64,000 nt of DNA from Rostratula benghalensis (lineage: Eukaryota > Chordata > Aves > Charadriiformes > Rostratulidae). A program made the position numbers and the translations under genes. The stretch is taken from positions 164,435 to 228,434 of the forward strand of contig VXAI01000009.1 in assembly GCA_013399305.1 (NCBI GenBank), in the 5' to 3' direction. Below, piece by piece: positions 35,383 through 47,316 of the stretch. Position 1 is the stretch's first letter; each line of letters begins with the position of its first letter. The notes beneath the pieces are model-generated. The model saw only the letters and a list, made by a program, of their open reading frames with translations. It had not been told where the DNA came from and made no database searches.

Positions 35383-35712
35383 TTTTCCTGGTTCCGGGAG
35401 GGATGGGGTTAATTCTCGCCTGGCTCTAGCAGGGGCACAGGTATTCCATCCCATTTGAGCCATGCCCAGGGGGTAGCCGGGGAGCTGGCCGGGAAGAGGA
35501 GGGGGACAGTCGGTATCGTAATCCTGTTTATATGTATCTCTTCTACCCGTGTTAGTGTTTTCTTGTTCCCTTTGTTGTTCTGTTAAACTGCCTTTGTCCC
35601 AACCTGCGAGTTTGGCTTTTTTTCTTTTCCTTCTGATTTTTCCCTCCCGGCTGTGGAGGGGCTTGAGAGAGAGCAATTGCCACCTGGTTCTCTGTTGCCG
35701 CTAAACCACGAC
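35383..35712 (+). mobile_element. Solo LTR-like element of an avian endogenous retrovirus
   Basis: About 330 bases open with TCCTGGTTCCGGGAGGGATG and GGGTTAATTCTC. They continue through ATGCCCAGGGGG and AGCTGGCCGGGAAGAGGAGG, and a GTTAAACTGCC word with poly(T)-rich U5-like sequence. The end is GCTAAACCACGAC. This layout matches a solo LTR I recall as widespread in birds. No gag, pol or env lies next to it. The family name and exact ends are not certain. Confidence 0.6.
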
Positions 35713-37129
35713 TAGGATGCAGTGTAGCTAAGGCAACTTCCACTTGTAACCTTGGCAAAACCCACGTGTAGCTCAGGTCCAGCTGACCTATCTTCATTCA
35801 GATTCCCGATCGATACTTGCAGTATTGCTGACTGTAATATCACAGACAACGGAATGTGCTTATTGTACATGTGTATTGCATGAAGACAACCACTTCTGCT
35901 GGCTTCAGCTTTTGATAAAACAATACTCTTCTCTTCGAACACAATCCTTCAGGTACAACTAACTGGAAGAAAGAAGTCTTTGTTCCACAAATCTCAGAAT
36001 GCCTATAGTCAGCTTGGAAGGCTCAGGTCACAAGAACTTCATCATTTTGATGGGAGGGTTTATATATGTGAGGTCTTTAGAGACCTTGCAAAGTTCTTCC
36101 CATGTCAAACAGAGTTGGGTATTTTTCGGGTGGTGGGGGTAGGTGTGGGGGTGTGTGTGGGAGGGTACAGAACATCAGTGTGCTGAGCAGTGTGAAGGCA
36201 AGACTCATGTACCAGAGGAGTAATGGGGAGAGTGGGCTGAGCAGTGAAAAATAAGAGATCATTTTGACTGAAGGAAAAAACAATATGGACAAGGTGATAG
36301 CGGTAACTTGTGACCACTAAATGAAGTTTCAGATTCATTACTAGTAGTAAGAATATGTTGACTCTTTGTTCTGGGGTGATGGGAAATAGATTGGAAAGCT
36401 GCTTGCTTGTCTTGTTTGTGTTTTTTTTTTTAAGGGATCATTCAAACCAGAAAATGTTGTATTAAACCCCCCCAAACCAGGCAATGTAAAAGTACCTGCT
36501 ACTACAGCATCATCCAGTGACGACTTTGGTGAGGGTAGGATTTGATTTTACTTCCCAAGCACCTATTGCATGCAAAGGTTGGATGGCAGAAGTCGCTGCA
36601 GCTGTGAAGCAGCAGTTCGCACTGTGCAACTGAATTATCTAATTTCATGAGCTGTGGCTGCAGATGTAGAGGCTCAGGCTTGACTTACAGCATGAAACAT
36701 CTGTTAGAGGGAGTGAGCTGTGAACACCCAACAGAGCCATGGGAAGAGGCAGTAAGAGAGTTGCTTTGTATAATACCTAATTTCTGTTTATTGTGTTGCG
36801 TCAAGAGCTCAGTTTGAAATCAAGCTGTTTATGTGTTGTTGTTTCTTAGCAAAGCTTCATTTGTCAGAGGAGGCAAGTCTTCTGCAAGCTTATGGTGAAT
36901 GGAAATTTCAAGACAATTGCAAGAATTTTTCTGCATCAATAAGGGCCACTTCAGCGACAGACAGATGGAGATTTAGTGTGTTTTTAACAACAAAATAAGT
37001 AAAAGGCTTGTGGATTTTAGAAACCCTGCCATTTGCCACTGGCCTGCCTGCTACCTCAAGCTGCCAGTGGAGCTGTGAGAGGATTTTTTTACCATCATCA
37101 TTACCATCACTCCCACAGTAAAATGTCTG
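35713..37129. other. Intergenic; holds a G-quadruplex-capable tract
   Basis: Unique-looking sequence. The notable feature is the G-rich run at 36128-36165 (listed separately). A short A/C homopolymer tract lies near 36466-36475. No gene is visible. Confidence 0.55.
36128..36165 (+). other. Predicted G-quadruplex motif
   Basis: G runs at 36128-36130, 36135-36139, 36147-36151, 36159-36161 and 36163-36165 have loops of 4, 7, 7 and 1 bases. This satisfies the classic G3+N1-7 rule on the + strand. Confidence 0.65.
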
Positions 37130-38257
37130 CCCAAGTCTTGGATGGGAGTACTCTCCGCTGGGTTAAAAACTGGCTGGAGGGCTGGGCCCAGAGACTGGTG
37201 GTGAATGGAGTTTAATCCAGTTGGCAGCTGGTCACGAGTGGTGTCCCCCAGGGCTCAGCCCTGGGGCTGGTTCTCTTTAACATCTTCATCAATGATCTGG
37301 ATGAGGGGATTGAGTGCACCTCAGTAAATTTGCAGATGACAGCAAGTTAGATGGGAGTGTTGACCTGCTTGAGGGCTGAAAGGCTTTGCAGAGGGATCTG
37401 GACAGGCTGGATCAATGGGATGAGGTTTGATAATGGTAAGTGCTGGGTCCTGCACTTTGGACACAACACCACCATGCAGCACTACAGGCTTGGAGATTAG
37501 TGGCTGGAGAGCTGCCTGGTAGAAAAAGACCTGGGGGTGTTGGTCGACTGTTGGCTGAACATGGGCCAGCATTGTGCACAGGTGGACAAGAAAGCCAAAA
37601 GCATGCTGGCCAGTATCAGGAACAGCATGGTGAGTAGGACTCAGGAGGTGATCTGATCGTCTCCCTGTATTTGACCTTGGTGAAGACCCATCTTGAGTAC
37701 TGTGTCCAGTTTTGGTCTGCACACCACAAAAAAGATAGTGAGGGGCTGCAGTGGGTCCAGAGAAGGGCAATGAAATTGAGGAGGGGGTCTGGAGAATAAG
37801 TCTTATGAGGAGAGGCTGAGGGAGCTGGGGTTGTTCAGCCTAGAGACGAGGAGGCTGAGGGGAGACCTTATCACTCTCTACAACTCCCTGAAAGAAGATT
37901 GTAGAGAGGCTAGGGTCGGGTCTCTTCTCGCAAGTAACAAGTGATAGGACAAGAAGAAATGGCCTCAAGTTGTACCCGGGGAGGTTCAGATTGGATATTA
38001 GGAAAAATTTTTACACTGAAAGGTTTATTAAGCATTGGAATGGGCTGCCCAGGGAAGTGGTTGAGGCACCATCCCTGGAGGTATTCAAAAGATGGGTTGA
38101 CATAGTGCTTAGTATTGTGGTTTAGTGATGGTCCTTTTTTTGAAGTTGGGTTTTTTTTTTGTTTTTAATCAGAGTAGGTTGATGGTTGGACTAGATGATT
38201 TTAACAGTCCCTTTCAACCTAAACAATTCTATGATTCCATGTTTCTATGACTGTATG
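37130..38257 (+). mobile_element. CR1 LINE fragment, about 1.1 kb, with RT core remains
   Basis: Plus-strand CR1. It begins in the reverse transcriptase (LRWVKNWLEG). The VTSGVPQGS block lies at 37231-37257 and the catalytic FADD box is still legible at 37329-37340. Late RT and the C-terminus follow with several stops and frameshifts. The 3' end has four imperfect octamers: ATTCTATG, ATTCCATG, TTTCTATG and ACTGTATG (38226-38257). It is a dead copy. Confidence 0.95.
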
Positions 38258-41200
38258 ATCAGGCTGTGGTCACTGCAACTAGCTTGTGTCCATTGCGGCT
38301 GCAGTGTTTGGTCTCCCAGCTCAAGTCTTTGTGCACTGACATCCCTGTGGGCCACCACCCTCTGAGATATCAGCCCCACAGTGGCTGCCCTCCAGCCTTC
38401 TTCCCCCTTGCTCATGCCCCCTGCTCCTCCTCAGGCCAGCAGATTCCACCTACTGCGTGTATGGCCTGGCCACCAGTACTCACTCCTGTCAGGCCACTCT
38501 ACCTTCAGTTTCAGGTGGAAGAAGCATTTTTGGGTCATCCTGTAAGAAAGGGAGGTATTTGGCTTCTTCAGTCCCTCATGAAATGCAGCAAATCCCAGTC
38601 CCACAGCAGCAAACCCTGTGTCCAATGTGCCGGCTCCTGACCCTGCTGTGAGGGCAAGTCCTGAGCTCCACTGTGGATCCTGTAAACACAAAAACGCCCT
38701 TCCTGCTGGAATGCTATTGTGGCACTACACAGGGGCTAAATGTCATGTCCCCTGTTTACTGCAGGAGGACATCTCCAGACAGAGGGCTCCTTGCTGGTAA
38801 GGTGATGGGGTGGCCATTTTCTCCCTCAGGCGTGATCACCAACAGTCTGCCCAGCCTTCAGGTGCCGCTTGGGTTGTGACAGGAGGAACGCCAAACACGT
38901 GAAGAAACGTCAGATGGCTGTACATTTCTGGTGAACCCAGACTCCCCTAAATGTACCAGCAGGACCTGAGAGAAGGTTTTATTTAAAGCTGCTGAGGGGG
39001 AGGTTAGAAAGCCTGTCCGTGAGGTCTGCATACAGTCCTGTTCTTACGCTGATGCCACCATTACACCCCTGAGCACCGGGCAAAACCTGGCTCTGCTCTT
39101 CACTCTAATTTTTTTTTATTACAGACCTCAGAAAAGAGCACTCGACTGGTTTTTTTTTTTTGCTGGAAATGAGGGCAGTGTTGGATATTATCCTATACCC
39201 CTAGAAGGAAGTAAATAATTTGGAGAGAATTTCATGCTTTCTAAAGTACCAACAGTTTAACTTCTTTGTAGTTTTTGTGCTGCTGTAAAATACCTCACAA
39301 CCGTGGCCTGAAGCAGTACAGCAGATTTCTGTGCAGCACTGCTCTTCCTTCCGTGCAGTTCCTTTACTCAGTGTGACCGCATCTTCAAATGGGATTAGGT
39401 GACAGTGTGTTTGAAGTGCAATGCTGATTAAAATCAAACCCATCAATTTCCTAGTATATTGCGTATATGGCTTTGGGAACATAGCCTGACCTGACTTTTC
39501 TTTAAATCAAATAAAAAGCAGAGTCATCCAACGGAGGTCTGAATTGCCATTATATAGGGTTCTCACCAGTCATAAATGACAGGAATTAAGGCACTTTTGA
39601 AATAAATGGGCCAAAACATATATAAAACAAATAAAAGCATCTAGGATTATAGACCTCTTGCTTATTTAGAGCTACTGCTCTAAGCAGGCTATAAGGTAGA
39701 AATAGAGATGGTCAAAAAAAGTAATAGAGGTAAAGGATGTTATGATACTCTTTTATGGTAGAAGTCACTGAAAACCCACTAGATCTTGCATACAGATGGG
39801 TCAGGGCAACTGGCAGGTTGCTCCTTGATTATCTTTCTTCCTTCAAGCAGTTTAGGTAATTGGGGCCACCTGGTCCACGTGGCAGTTCGTTATTCCCTTT
39901 GCACTGCACCTGAGGCAGCTGTAGCTGGAAAGCCTGTGGAGACATTGTCAGCTTTTTTGGGCAGTGCTGTGCAGGCAAGTTTTCAGCAGAATTCTGCAAG
40001 TCTCTGTTGGGCAAAGCAGGCAGCAGATTGGGTTCGGGTATTTTTTTTTTTTTTGTGATCTGACAAATTGTGAGACTGTTTTTTCCACAGAGAGTTGGAA
40101 AAAGTTTATGTGAGTTTGACTTTTTATTTCCTAACTCTCTAAAGCCTGTTATCTTGAGAACTTTGACTTGTAGATGTTGAAAATCTTGGAAGGTTGGCAT
40201 TGTAGTCTTTGGGGCTAATCTGTATATTTATTTGTTGTGGTGGTATAGTGTTCTGCTGAAATGGTTGAAAGACTACAGCCCTGCAGTATAGGATGGGTAT
40301 GTTGGTTGTGTAGTCGCAACTTGGTCATAAATATTTTGGGAGAAAGTGCTAGTGAATGTTCTTTGTTAGAAGAGAAAGTTTGAATAGAGTTTCTGATTTA
40401 AGGAGCCACACTAATCCTTTAATTAAGACTAAGTGAAGTGAATAACCAAGGGTACTATGTTGTCACTGGGGATCTGCTAATACTCTAATGACCTAGTTCT
40501 TGTTTTAGTAAGGAGTGAATGTCAAATTCAAAAGAGGTGTTCTTGTACTTTTTTTTTTTTTTTAACGAAATAGTTTTTTCTGCTTGGATTCAAGTTGTTG
40601 AATGTCGTAAAGCACTTTCACGCTGGAATAACTGCTCAAGGGATGTTTTTTTGTTGTTGTTTTCCTCTGAGTTGGAACAGTGTAAATCTTTAAAATGTGC
40701 ACGACATATTTATCAAATCAATTCCTTTGCTTGCTTGTAGGTACAAGTATTTTATATGCTTAAACAAGGGAACAGTAAGGCTTACAAAGTTGCTGTCTGT
40801 TGTGTCAGTCTTTTCCTCTTCTCTTCTCCCACCCCGGTAAATACATGTGCTAGCTATCATGTGTTAACACAAACCTTTATTTATTAAATGCATCACTGTT
40901 ATTTTATATAAAAAGAGCTGTTGTAAAAGGAAAAAAAACAAAACAAAAAACCAAAACCACTTCCTAGATGTAAGACAAAAAAATGATTATATAAAGGCTT
41001 AATTTACATTTAATTTTTCCAATAGGTTGTGCAAAATGGAAGTAGCCCAGGCATTTTTGTAATGAGTTAATCCTGTGCTTGGATAGCAAAACCTTATGTT
41101 CAGGTGAGGCTAAATAAAATCATAAAAGCCTTGAGATATTAGGAAAAACTATAGTTGTTGTCTGAATAGTTTCTACTCCTTTCTGTCTAGCTGAGTGCTC

Positions 41201-44200
41201 ACAGAAGCAACTATTTGCAAGAGACCAAGTCCTAGATGGCTTGCACTGTGGCCATTTTCACCTAAGGAATCCTTTTGAGTTAAATGAAGTTACAGGATTG
41301 TAAAATTAGCAAAAGGACTGGGAGAATAGATACCTGAAATAGCAGATTAGGTGCTGTTATGGTTCAATACTTTTCTATGTGCTGTTATGCTTTCACCTGC
41401 AAATGTCACTTAGTCACAGTGCTTTGTGAATTTCTGTATTAGTTGCCAAATGACAGTAGAAAGACAGAAGAGACTCCTGAGCTGTCTCACCAGTTCAACA
41501 CCCAGCTGAAAGAAGAAGTTAGACTAGAGCTTCCAGTTATGAACTAGTGGGACAGTGAACAGAAAATAGAGAAAATGTCAACGTTTGAAAATTTTACAAT
41601 TATTGATTGTTGCAACTTCCCTCTGACACTAGGAAGTGTTTCACTTTTATGGACAGTGATAAGTAGAGGTTAACAAGCTCAACCAGGAGTCTATGCTGAG
41701 TCACAGTATTGCCAGACATGATATTCTCTTCTCATGAATGTTAGTCTAATATTTAATTTAATTATCTAAAGAGAATTTTTCCTCCTTTATGCTCTTGTGT
41801 CACAGTTGAAAGGTTGCAAGCAATTCAATGCAGCATATTCATATGGAAAGTCATTACCCTGTAGCATAAAAAGTTCAGTGTTTCAATTTAATTCTAGGTT
41901 ATTGCTGATGCTCTGGCTACATTTAGTTTAAGTAGACCTAATCATAAAAACATTTCTGCAGATATGTTGTTTCTTAGGAATATGGCTCTTTCTATGCTAC
42001 CTTAGTTTCAGGTTGAGACAGAGTTATAATCCCATCTCTAAATAATAGTAAGGGAAGGAAAATATTTCAAAATCTTTCTTCAGACCACTGAATGTCTGCC
42101 TCTAAAAGCCTTCAGGATACTAAATTTTCAAGAGTGTGCTGGGTTCTTTTGCAATCAGTGGAAGGTGAGAGTGGATGCTAACTTCAGTGAGGCCTTTGGG
42201 TTTCAGTGATTTCAGCGTGCACTAGGACAGAGCCTCTGTTAATGGCTGCAGTCCACAAACAGCAATATCCTGAGGTGAGCAGTCTCATGGCACAGTCAGA
42301 TAAAAATATGGGTGGATAACTGGGATTCTTGGTCTGAAATAAAATAGATAGGCCTCTTTGCGTGAATTTTTTTTTAAGAAAGATTACCTCATTTATAAAC
42401 ATAAGTAGGTGTGTAAACCTGTGATTTAATTGGCTTAGTCACACAAGTATTTTTCAGGATGACTTCTCAGACTAAATCTGTATTAACTATTTAATAAGCA
42501 ACTTTTATGAACGACCTTGAATGAGTGTTGCTATGATCCTCTGTTAACAGCAATTTGTGCCAAATTTATTCAGAGACTATTGACTGTATATACTAAGCTG
42601 AAAGAACCAGTCATATACTGTTTCCATTAAGGCATGAAATAAAAAAAATTTTGAAAGCTCATGTAACTTAAATGTGAAAAAGCAAGGTGGTAGCTATACA
42701 GTTAGCTTGTCTTTCATAGTATTTTGTGAATGATAGTGAATGACTTACATGAAACAAAAATAACGTTCTCACCATTATAACTTTCAAAAGGTATATATAT
42801 TTTTTCAGACTTTTTTGTCCTAGGGTATTAAAAATATTGTAAACTAGACAGTGATACTTTTCTTTTTGATGACATGATAACTTAGTTACTGTATTAATAT
42901 TCAATGATAAATTCAATGATCTTCATACTAGGATATGATAGGAGAGGAACAAGCTCAAATGAAAGGCCTGTTCACATGAACTAGCTCAAAGGGTTTGTAA
43001 CGTATTTGCGTAAGGAAAGTTTTTTAAAAGTTTTCTGGAAAAAAAAAAAAAGGTAGCCTTGCTAATAGGTGTGATGCTAAAAACAGATAACAAAAAGACA
43101 GTGATGTAAAGGGTAAAATCTTGCACCTGCTGACACTAGCAGGAGATGTACTGACCCCAAATCTTATTACATTACTCAGAGACCAAAGAGTGAAGTTGAC
43201 TTTGGCTTTCCTGAGTAGCTGAGCACTTCAGCAGTATAAGAGAACTAACTGTAGTGGCTTTTCCTTACACCTTCAAACAATGAGTCTAAATAATATAGCA
43301 GCTACTTGTGGTGCAAGAGTATGCTTTCAAATGCTGTAGTCAGCAGTCTTGCTGTGTGTCTGCTCAGACCACCTCTGGCAGCTCAGGCACATTTATCCTC
43401 TATTACTATCTGTGCGTTAGACTCCTTAAGGGCACCCAATTAGCTACTAAGGGTAAGAGACAGCACCTCTTTCCACTTCGGTCCAATTAAAATGCACGGA
43501 GGAGCCTTTAGCACATAGCAAAATGTGATAAGAAGCTTCAAGCGATCAGCTTGTGTGGAGGAACTGGGAAGGAGAGGTAGCCTGTCAAACAAAGAGAGCT
43601 TTGAATAATAATAGTGATGATGATATAAAACGCTTTTCTTTGGGCTTTTTTTGAAACACGCTAAGAGATCTATTTACAGAAGTAGTGAAGTACTACAAAT
43701 CCCACTGGATTTGGGAAGTGAAAGGTTTACCAACAGCCAAGCACATCTTACTTGAGGTGAAAAGCTATTGGTACATCAAGTCATGTATGTGAAATGAGGA
43801 AGCCTGAAGGTACAAAATCAGGAGATATAAGATTTACTTTGCATTTTCAAATAGTTGTTCCTTTGTTTCTTCTTGGACTGTGGATGCTCTTACTGCTGGT
43901 GGCCAATTGATGTGTCAGCTTCTTGTACATTTGAAAAAATAAATCTGTACATGCTGCCTCTTTATGCTGATGTGATCTTATGTTTCATTTACACATTTCA
44001 TGTGTTACTAAAGAACACAGTTGGCAAAATTAAAACTCATGCTGATTCTTTAGCTTTGTGGTTGCTACACAGCCTGTAGCTGTGGACGCTACGTGTGCTA
44101 TGCACACTATGTGCATCACAGCTGTGCCTGAAATATCATTGCTCCTAGATGGGTTGATCTGTTATTACATGTGACCAAGCGTACCGTAAACCCTACCCCA

Positions 44201-44389
44201 CTGTGGGTGTTGAAGTTATGCCAGGTAGCACCACAGACAGTCTTTTGTAAAGCTGTGGCTCAGATTACTATGAGCCTGAATCTCTTACACTGATCTGCTG
44301 CTATATATCAAACCCTTTCATTTTATTTCTTTTGCCACTAAAAATTCCAGTAGTCTATCAAAGCGAGTAGAGTTACTGCAGAATCTAGT
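38258..44389. other. Long intergenic stretch without named repeats
   Basis: 38.26-38.9 kb is GC-richer with overlapping ORFs of up to 124 codons that lack known domains. From 38.9 kb on the sequence is AT-rich and unique-looking, with poly(T) runs near 40047 and 40550. I see no CR1, RNA gene or spliced gene model. The block at about 41,760-41,960 looks like a candidate conserved non-coding element. Confidence 0.5.
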
Positions 44390-44733
44390 TCACAGAATAT
44401 CAGGGATTGGAAGGGACCTTGAAAGATCATCTAGTCCAATTCCCCTGCCAGAGCAGGAACACCTAGATCAGGTCACACAGGAACCTGTCCAGACAGGTTT
44501 TGAATGACTCCCTGTTCCAGGGAAGGAGACTCCACCACCTCTCTGGGCAGCCTATTCCAGTGTTCTGTCACCCTCACTGTGAAGAAGTTTTTCCATATAT
44601 TTAAGTGGAACCTCTTATGTTCCAGCTTGCACTCATTGCCCCTTATCCTATCATAGGCCGTCGCTGAGAAAAGCCTGTCTCCATCCTCCTGACACTCATC
44701 CTTTACGTATTTCTAAACATTAATGAGGTCAAT
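44390..44733 (-). mobile_element. CR1 LINE 3' end fragment
   Basis: Minus-strand CR1. The + strand carries CACAGAATATCAGGGATTGG and GAAGGGACC, then the complement of the conserved ORF2 C-terminus (CACCACCTCTCTGGGCAGCC), ending near AACATTAATGAGGTC. Frames are broken. Confidence 0.93.
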
Positions 44734-46974
44734 AGTTGCTGCTGGTGTTGAAGAGGTGTCCCACTGCTGTTTTTAATCTTCACGCAGTGGCTCATCTCAA
44801 CAATGTCTGAACCCTAACTGTAGCTACGTGCCATAGCCTATCTAACATTTCATGTCAAGTGCAGACACTGCTTGGTTGACGAATACCCTCTTTGAAGTTT
44901 TGGTTTTCTGAAGTTGGACAGTGCTAAACAGCAGCTACTTCTCGTGGTAAAGTCAGGATATATTTTAATTTATCCCTGAGTTTTTAGTTGACAACTTACC
45001 TGAGAGTCTGTGCAAGAATACTGTAATTTTGCCAAGACTGTTTGGCTTTTTCACTTAGTAAAGTTGGCATTTATCATATGAAGAGAGGAGTTTTATGAAC
45101 CAGAGAAACTGAGAAAAAGAGAGAGCTGGTGAGAAATTTGTTCGGGTGCAAATCTGTGCACTGACAGGAGGCATTGTCCAAAGCAGTGTCAAACCTCTGA
45201 CTATAGCATAGAAATGCAGTTTTGAGGAGTAGGTGATCTTGGTATGTGTCTTGAACAACTTGATAATTATGAAAGATCTTTAATTTTTCAGCAGCTTTAG
45301 CAGCTTCTCCTGAGAACTAATTAACAATATCCTCCGAGTCCTCTACCTGTATTATTATTTTTCAGACAACGTCTGGTTTATCTGTGTCTTAGGCCTAAGC
45401 TCTTAAAAAGCAGAACCATTGACAAAGCTGGAAGCGTTACCTTGTCTCAGCAAGCATGTTTTTCTTGTGGATCCTCTTACGCAGGCACTTGACTACTCCA
45501 AATATTAAATATAAGCAATTAACCAAAAATTAAATAAGGAATATGGAAACCTGTTCCTAAATCTATGCCACTACTTTCTGCCGACTTCTCTGTGTGGTTA
45601 ATAAAGGCCCTGCAGGATTGAAGATTATGAACACAGTAACTTAGAATTCATCCAGTTCTGTGAGACTGAGACCTGGCATTCTTGATGCAGATGGCTATAG
45701 AGAATTTCTCAGAATGAGTTCCAGGTCTGAGATTGATGTGGCAAAATCCTTGTAACTCAAACTGTGCATGCATGTGTGGTCAAAGGCTGTGTATATTTCA
45801 GGGTGGAAAAAGGCATGTTTTCTTCTTCAGGCTGCCAGGACACACAGATAGCTGAAGACACATGTATGCATGTGTTTTGAGTGACAAATCACATCCTGGA
45901 TATTCCTATTACATAGTCCATAACATTTGGTATTTCTTCTGTCCTTCTTGTAGTAATTGGTCTTTGTAACACTTTGCCCAGCAGAAGTGGAGGCAGGAGT
46001 CCCAATGTACAAAGTCCCCTGAGCTACAGGATCAACCAATGCTCTTTATCAGTTTTCTCATTATCTGCTTTAGATGCTGCCTGAAAGTTACAGGTATCAT
46101 CTAAGCAACCCTCAACTATTGGTCCGATGCATGTATTGTAGACATGCAGGAAGGTGAAAAAAAAATTCATAAGGCTCTGTAGAATTTGAGTACAATATTT
46201 TTTCTCCCCTCCAGCATCAAAGATGACAACAAAAGGTGTGGGTTCACACCTGAAAGACTGCAACAACAAGGAGTGAGGCTGAGGTAATGAGAGAACAAAA
46301 GTATCTGTGAACTTGAAGAAATATTAATGAATATATGGGAAATGTGAGTCAAATTGCTTCATCTATCCAGGCAGGCTGGGAGACGTGACAGTTGAAAAAA
46401 ATCCAAATAGTATTCAGAATCAGAAAACTACATATTTTAATGTTAGCAACTCATTTCCTTGGATGTCTTTTTATTTAATAACTTTATGAGTGCAGGATAC
46501 CTCAAAAGGGGCTGAGATGAAAGGCATTTTATTAGCTATGAGTTTGAAAATACTGTGTAATAGCTGTATAGGCATTTCTGATAAAGAAAAAAATATTATA
46601 GTTCCAAATATCTCAGGAGTTCTGGAGGGATTTTTTTGTGGGCTTGGAGAGACATAAGGCCTGGAACGGAAAATGGATAAAATAAAAAAGTTGATGTCCA
46701 GAACATGCCAACATAAAAACATTTATTTTCCTTAAAAACACTTATTACAAATACAGCTGTACAACAGCAGACTTGATGGCTGTGAAATGGCTTTTTAAAT
46801 ATACAGGGTTTTAAGCCACCTCCAAGAGTAACAGATTTTCTATCCAATTATCTTTTGATAATTTCACTTTTCCAGATGAATTTTCAAGGATGTGGATCAA
46901 AGTCCAGGTTTGTTATTGTACACTGTGGGCAAGGATCATCATCTGGAATTCCATTCTCTGCTGCTAGTTAACAT
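44734..46974. other. Intergenic, no gene seen
   Basis: AT-rich unique-looking sequence. Overlapping short minus-strand ORFs at 45.8-46.85 kb lack motifs and are probably chance. Confidence 0.55.
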
Positions 46975-47316
46975 AATCATGGAATCACAGAATTGTCAGA
47001 GTTGGAAGGGACCTAGAGATCATCCAGTCCAACTCCCCTGCTAAAGCAGGATTGCCCAGAGGACATCATTCAGGACTGCATCCAGGTGGGTCCTGAAGGT
47101 CTCCAGAGAAGGGGACTCCACATCCTCCCTGGGCAGCCTGTTCCAGGGCTCTGTCACCCCACCTGAAAAATTTTTTTTTTTTCTCATATTTGAATGAAAC
47201 TTCCTATGTTCCAGCTTGTGCCTGTTGCCCTGTGTCCTGTTACTGGGAACCACTGAGAAGAGTCTGGCTCCATCCTCCTTCAACCCACCCTTTAGATACT
47301 TGTAAGCATTAATAAT
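46975..47316 (-). mobile_element. CR1 LINE 3' end fragment
   Basis: Minus-strand CR1 with an octamer tail (AATCATGGAATCACAGAATT on +). The minus strand encodes EDGARLFSVVPSNRTQGNRHKL and [20 protein letters not shown]. An expanded homopolymer T run (about 47168-47182) interrupts it. The frame is nearly open over 80 codons, which suggests a relatively young copy. Confidence 0.93.

Noticed and set aside
35374..35797. Minus-strand ORFs of 81-100 codons
   Set aside because: They are antisense frames through the LTR-like element.
37321..37770. 149-codon minus-strand ORF
   Set aside because: It is the antisense shadow of the + strand CR1 reverse-transcriptase region.
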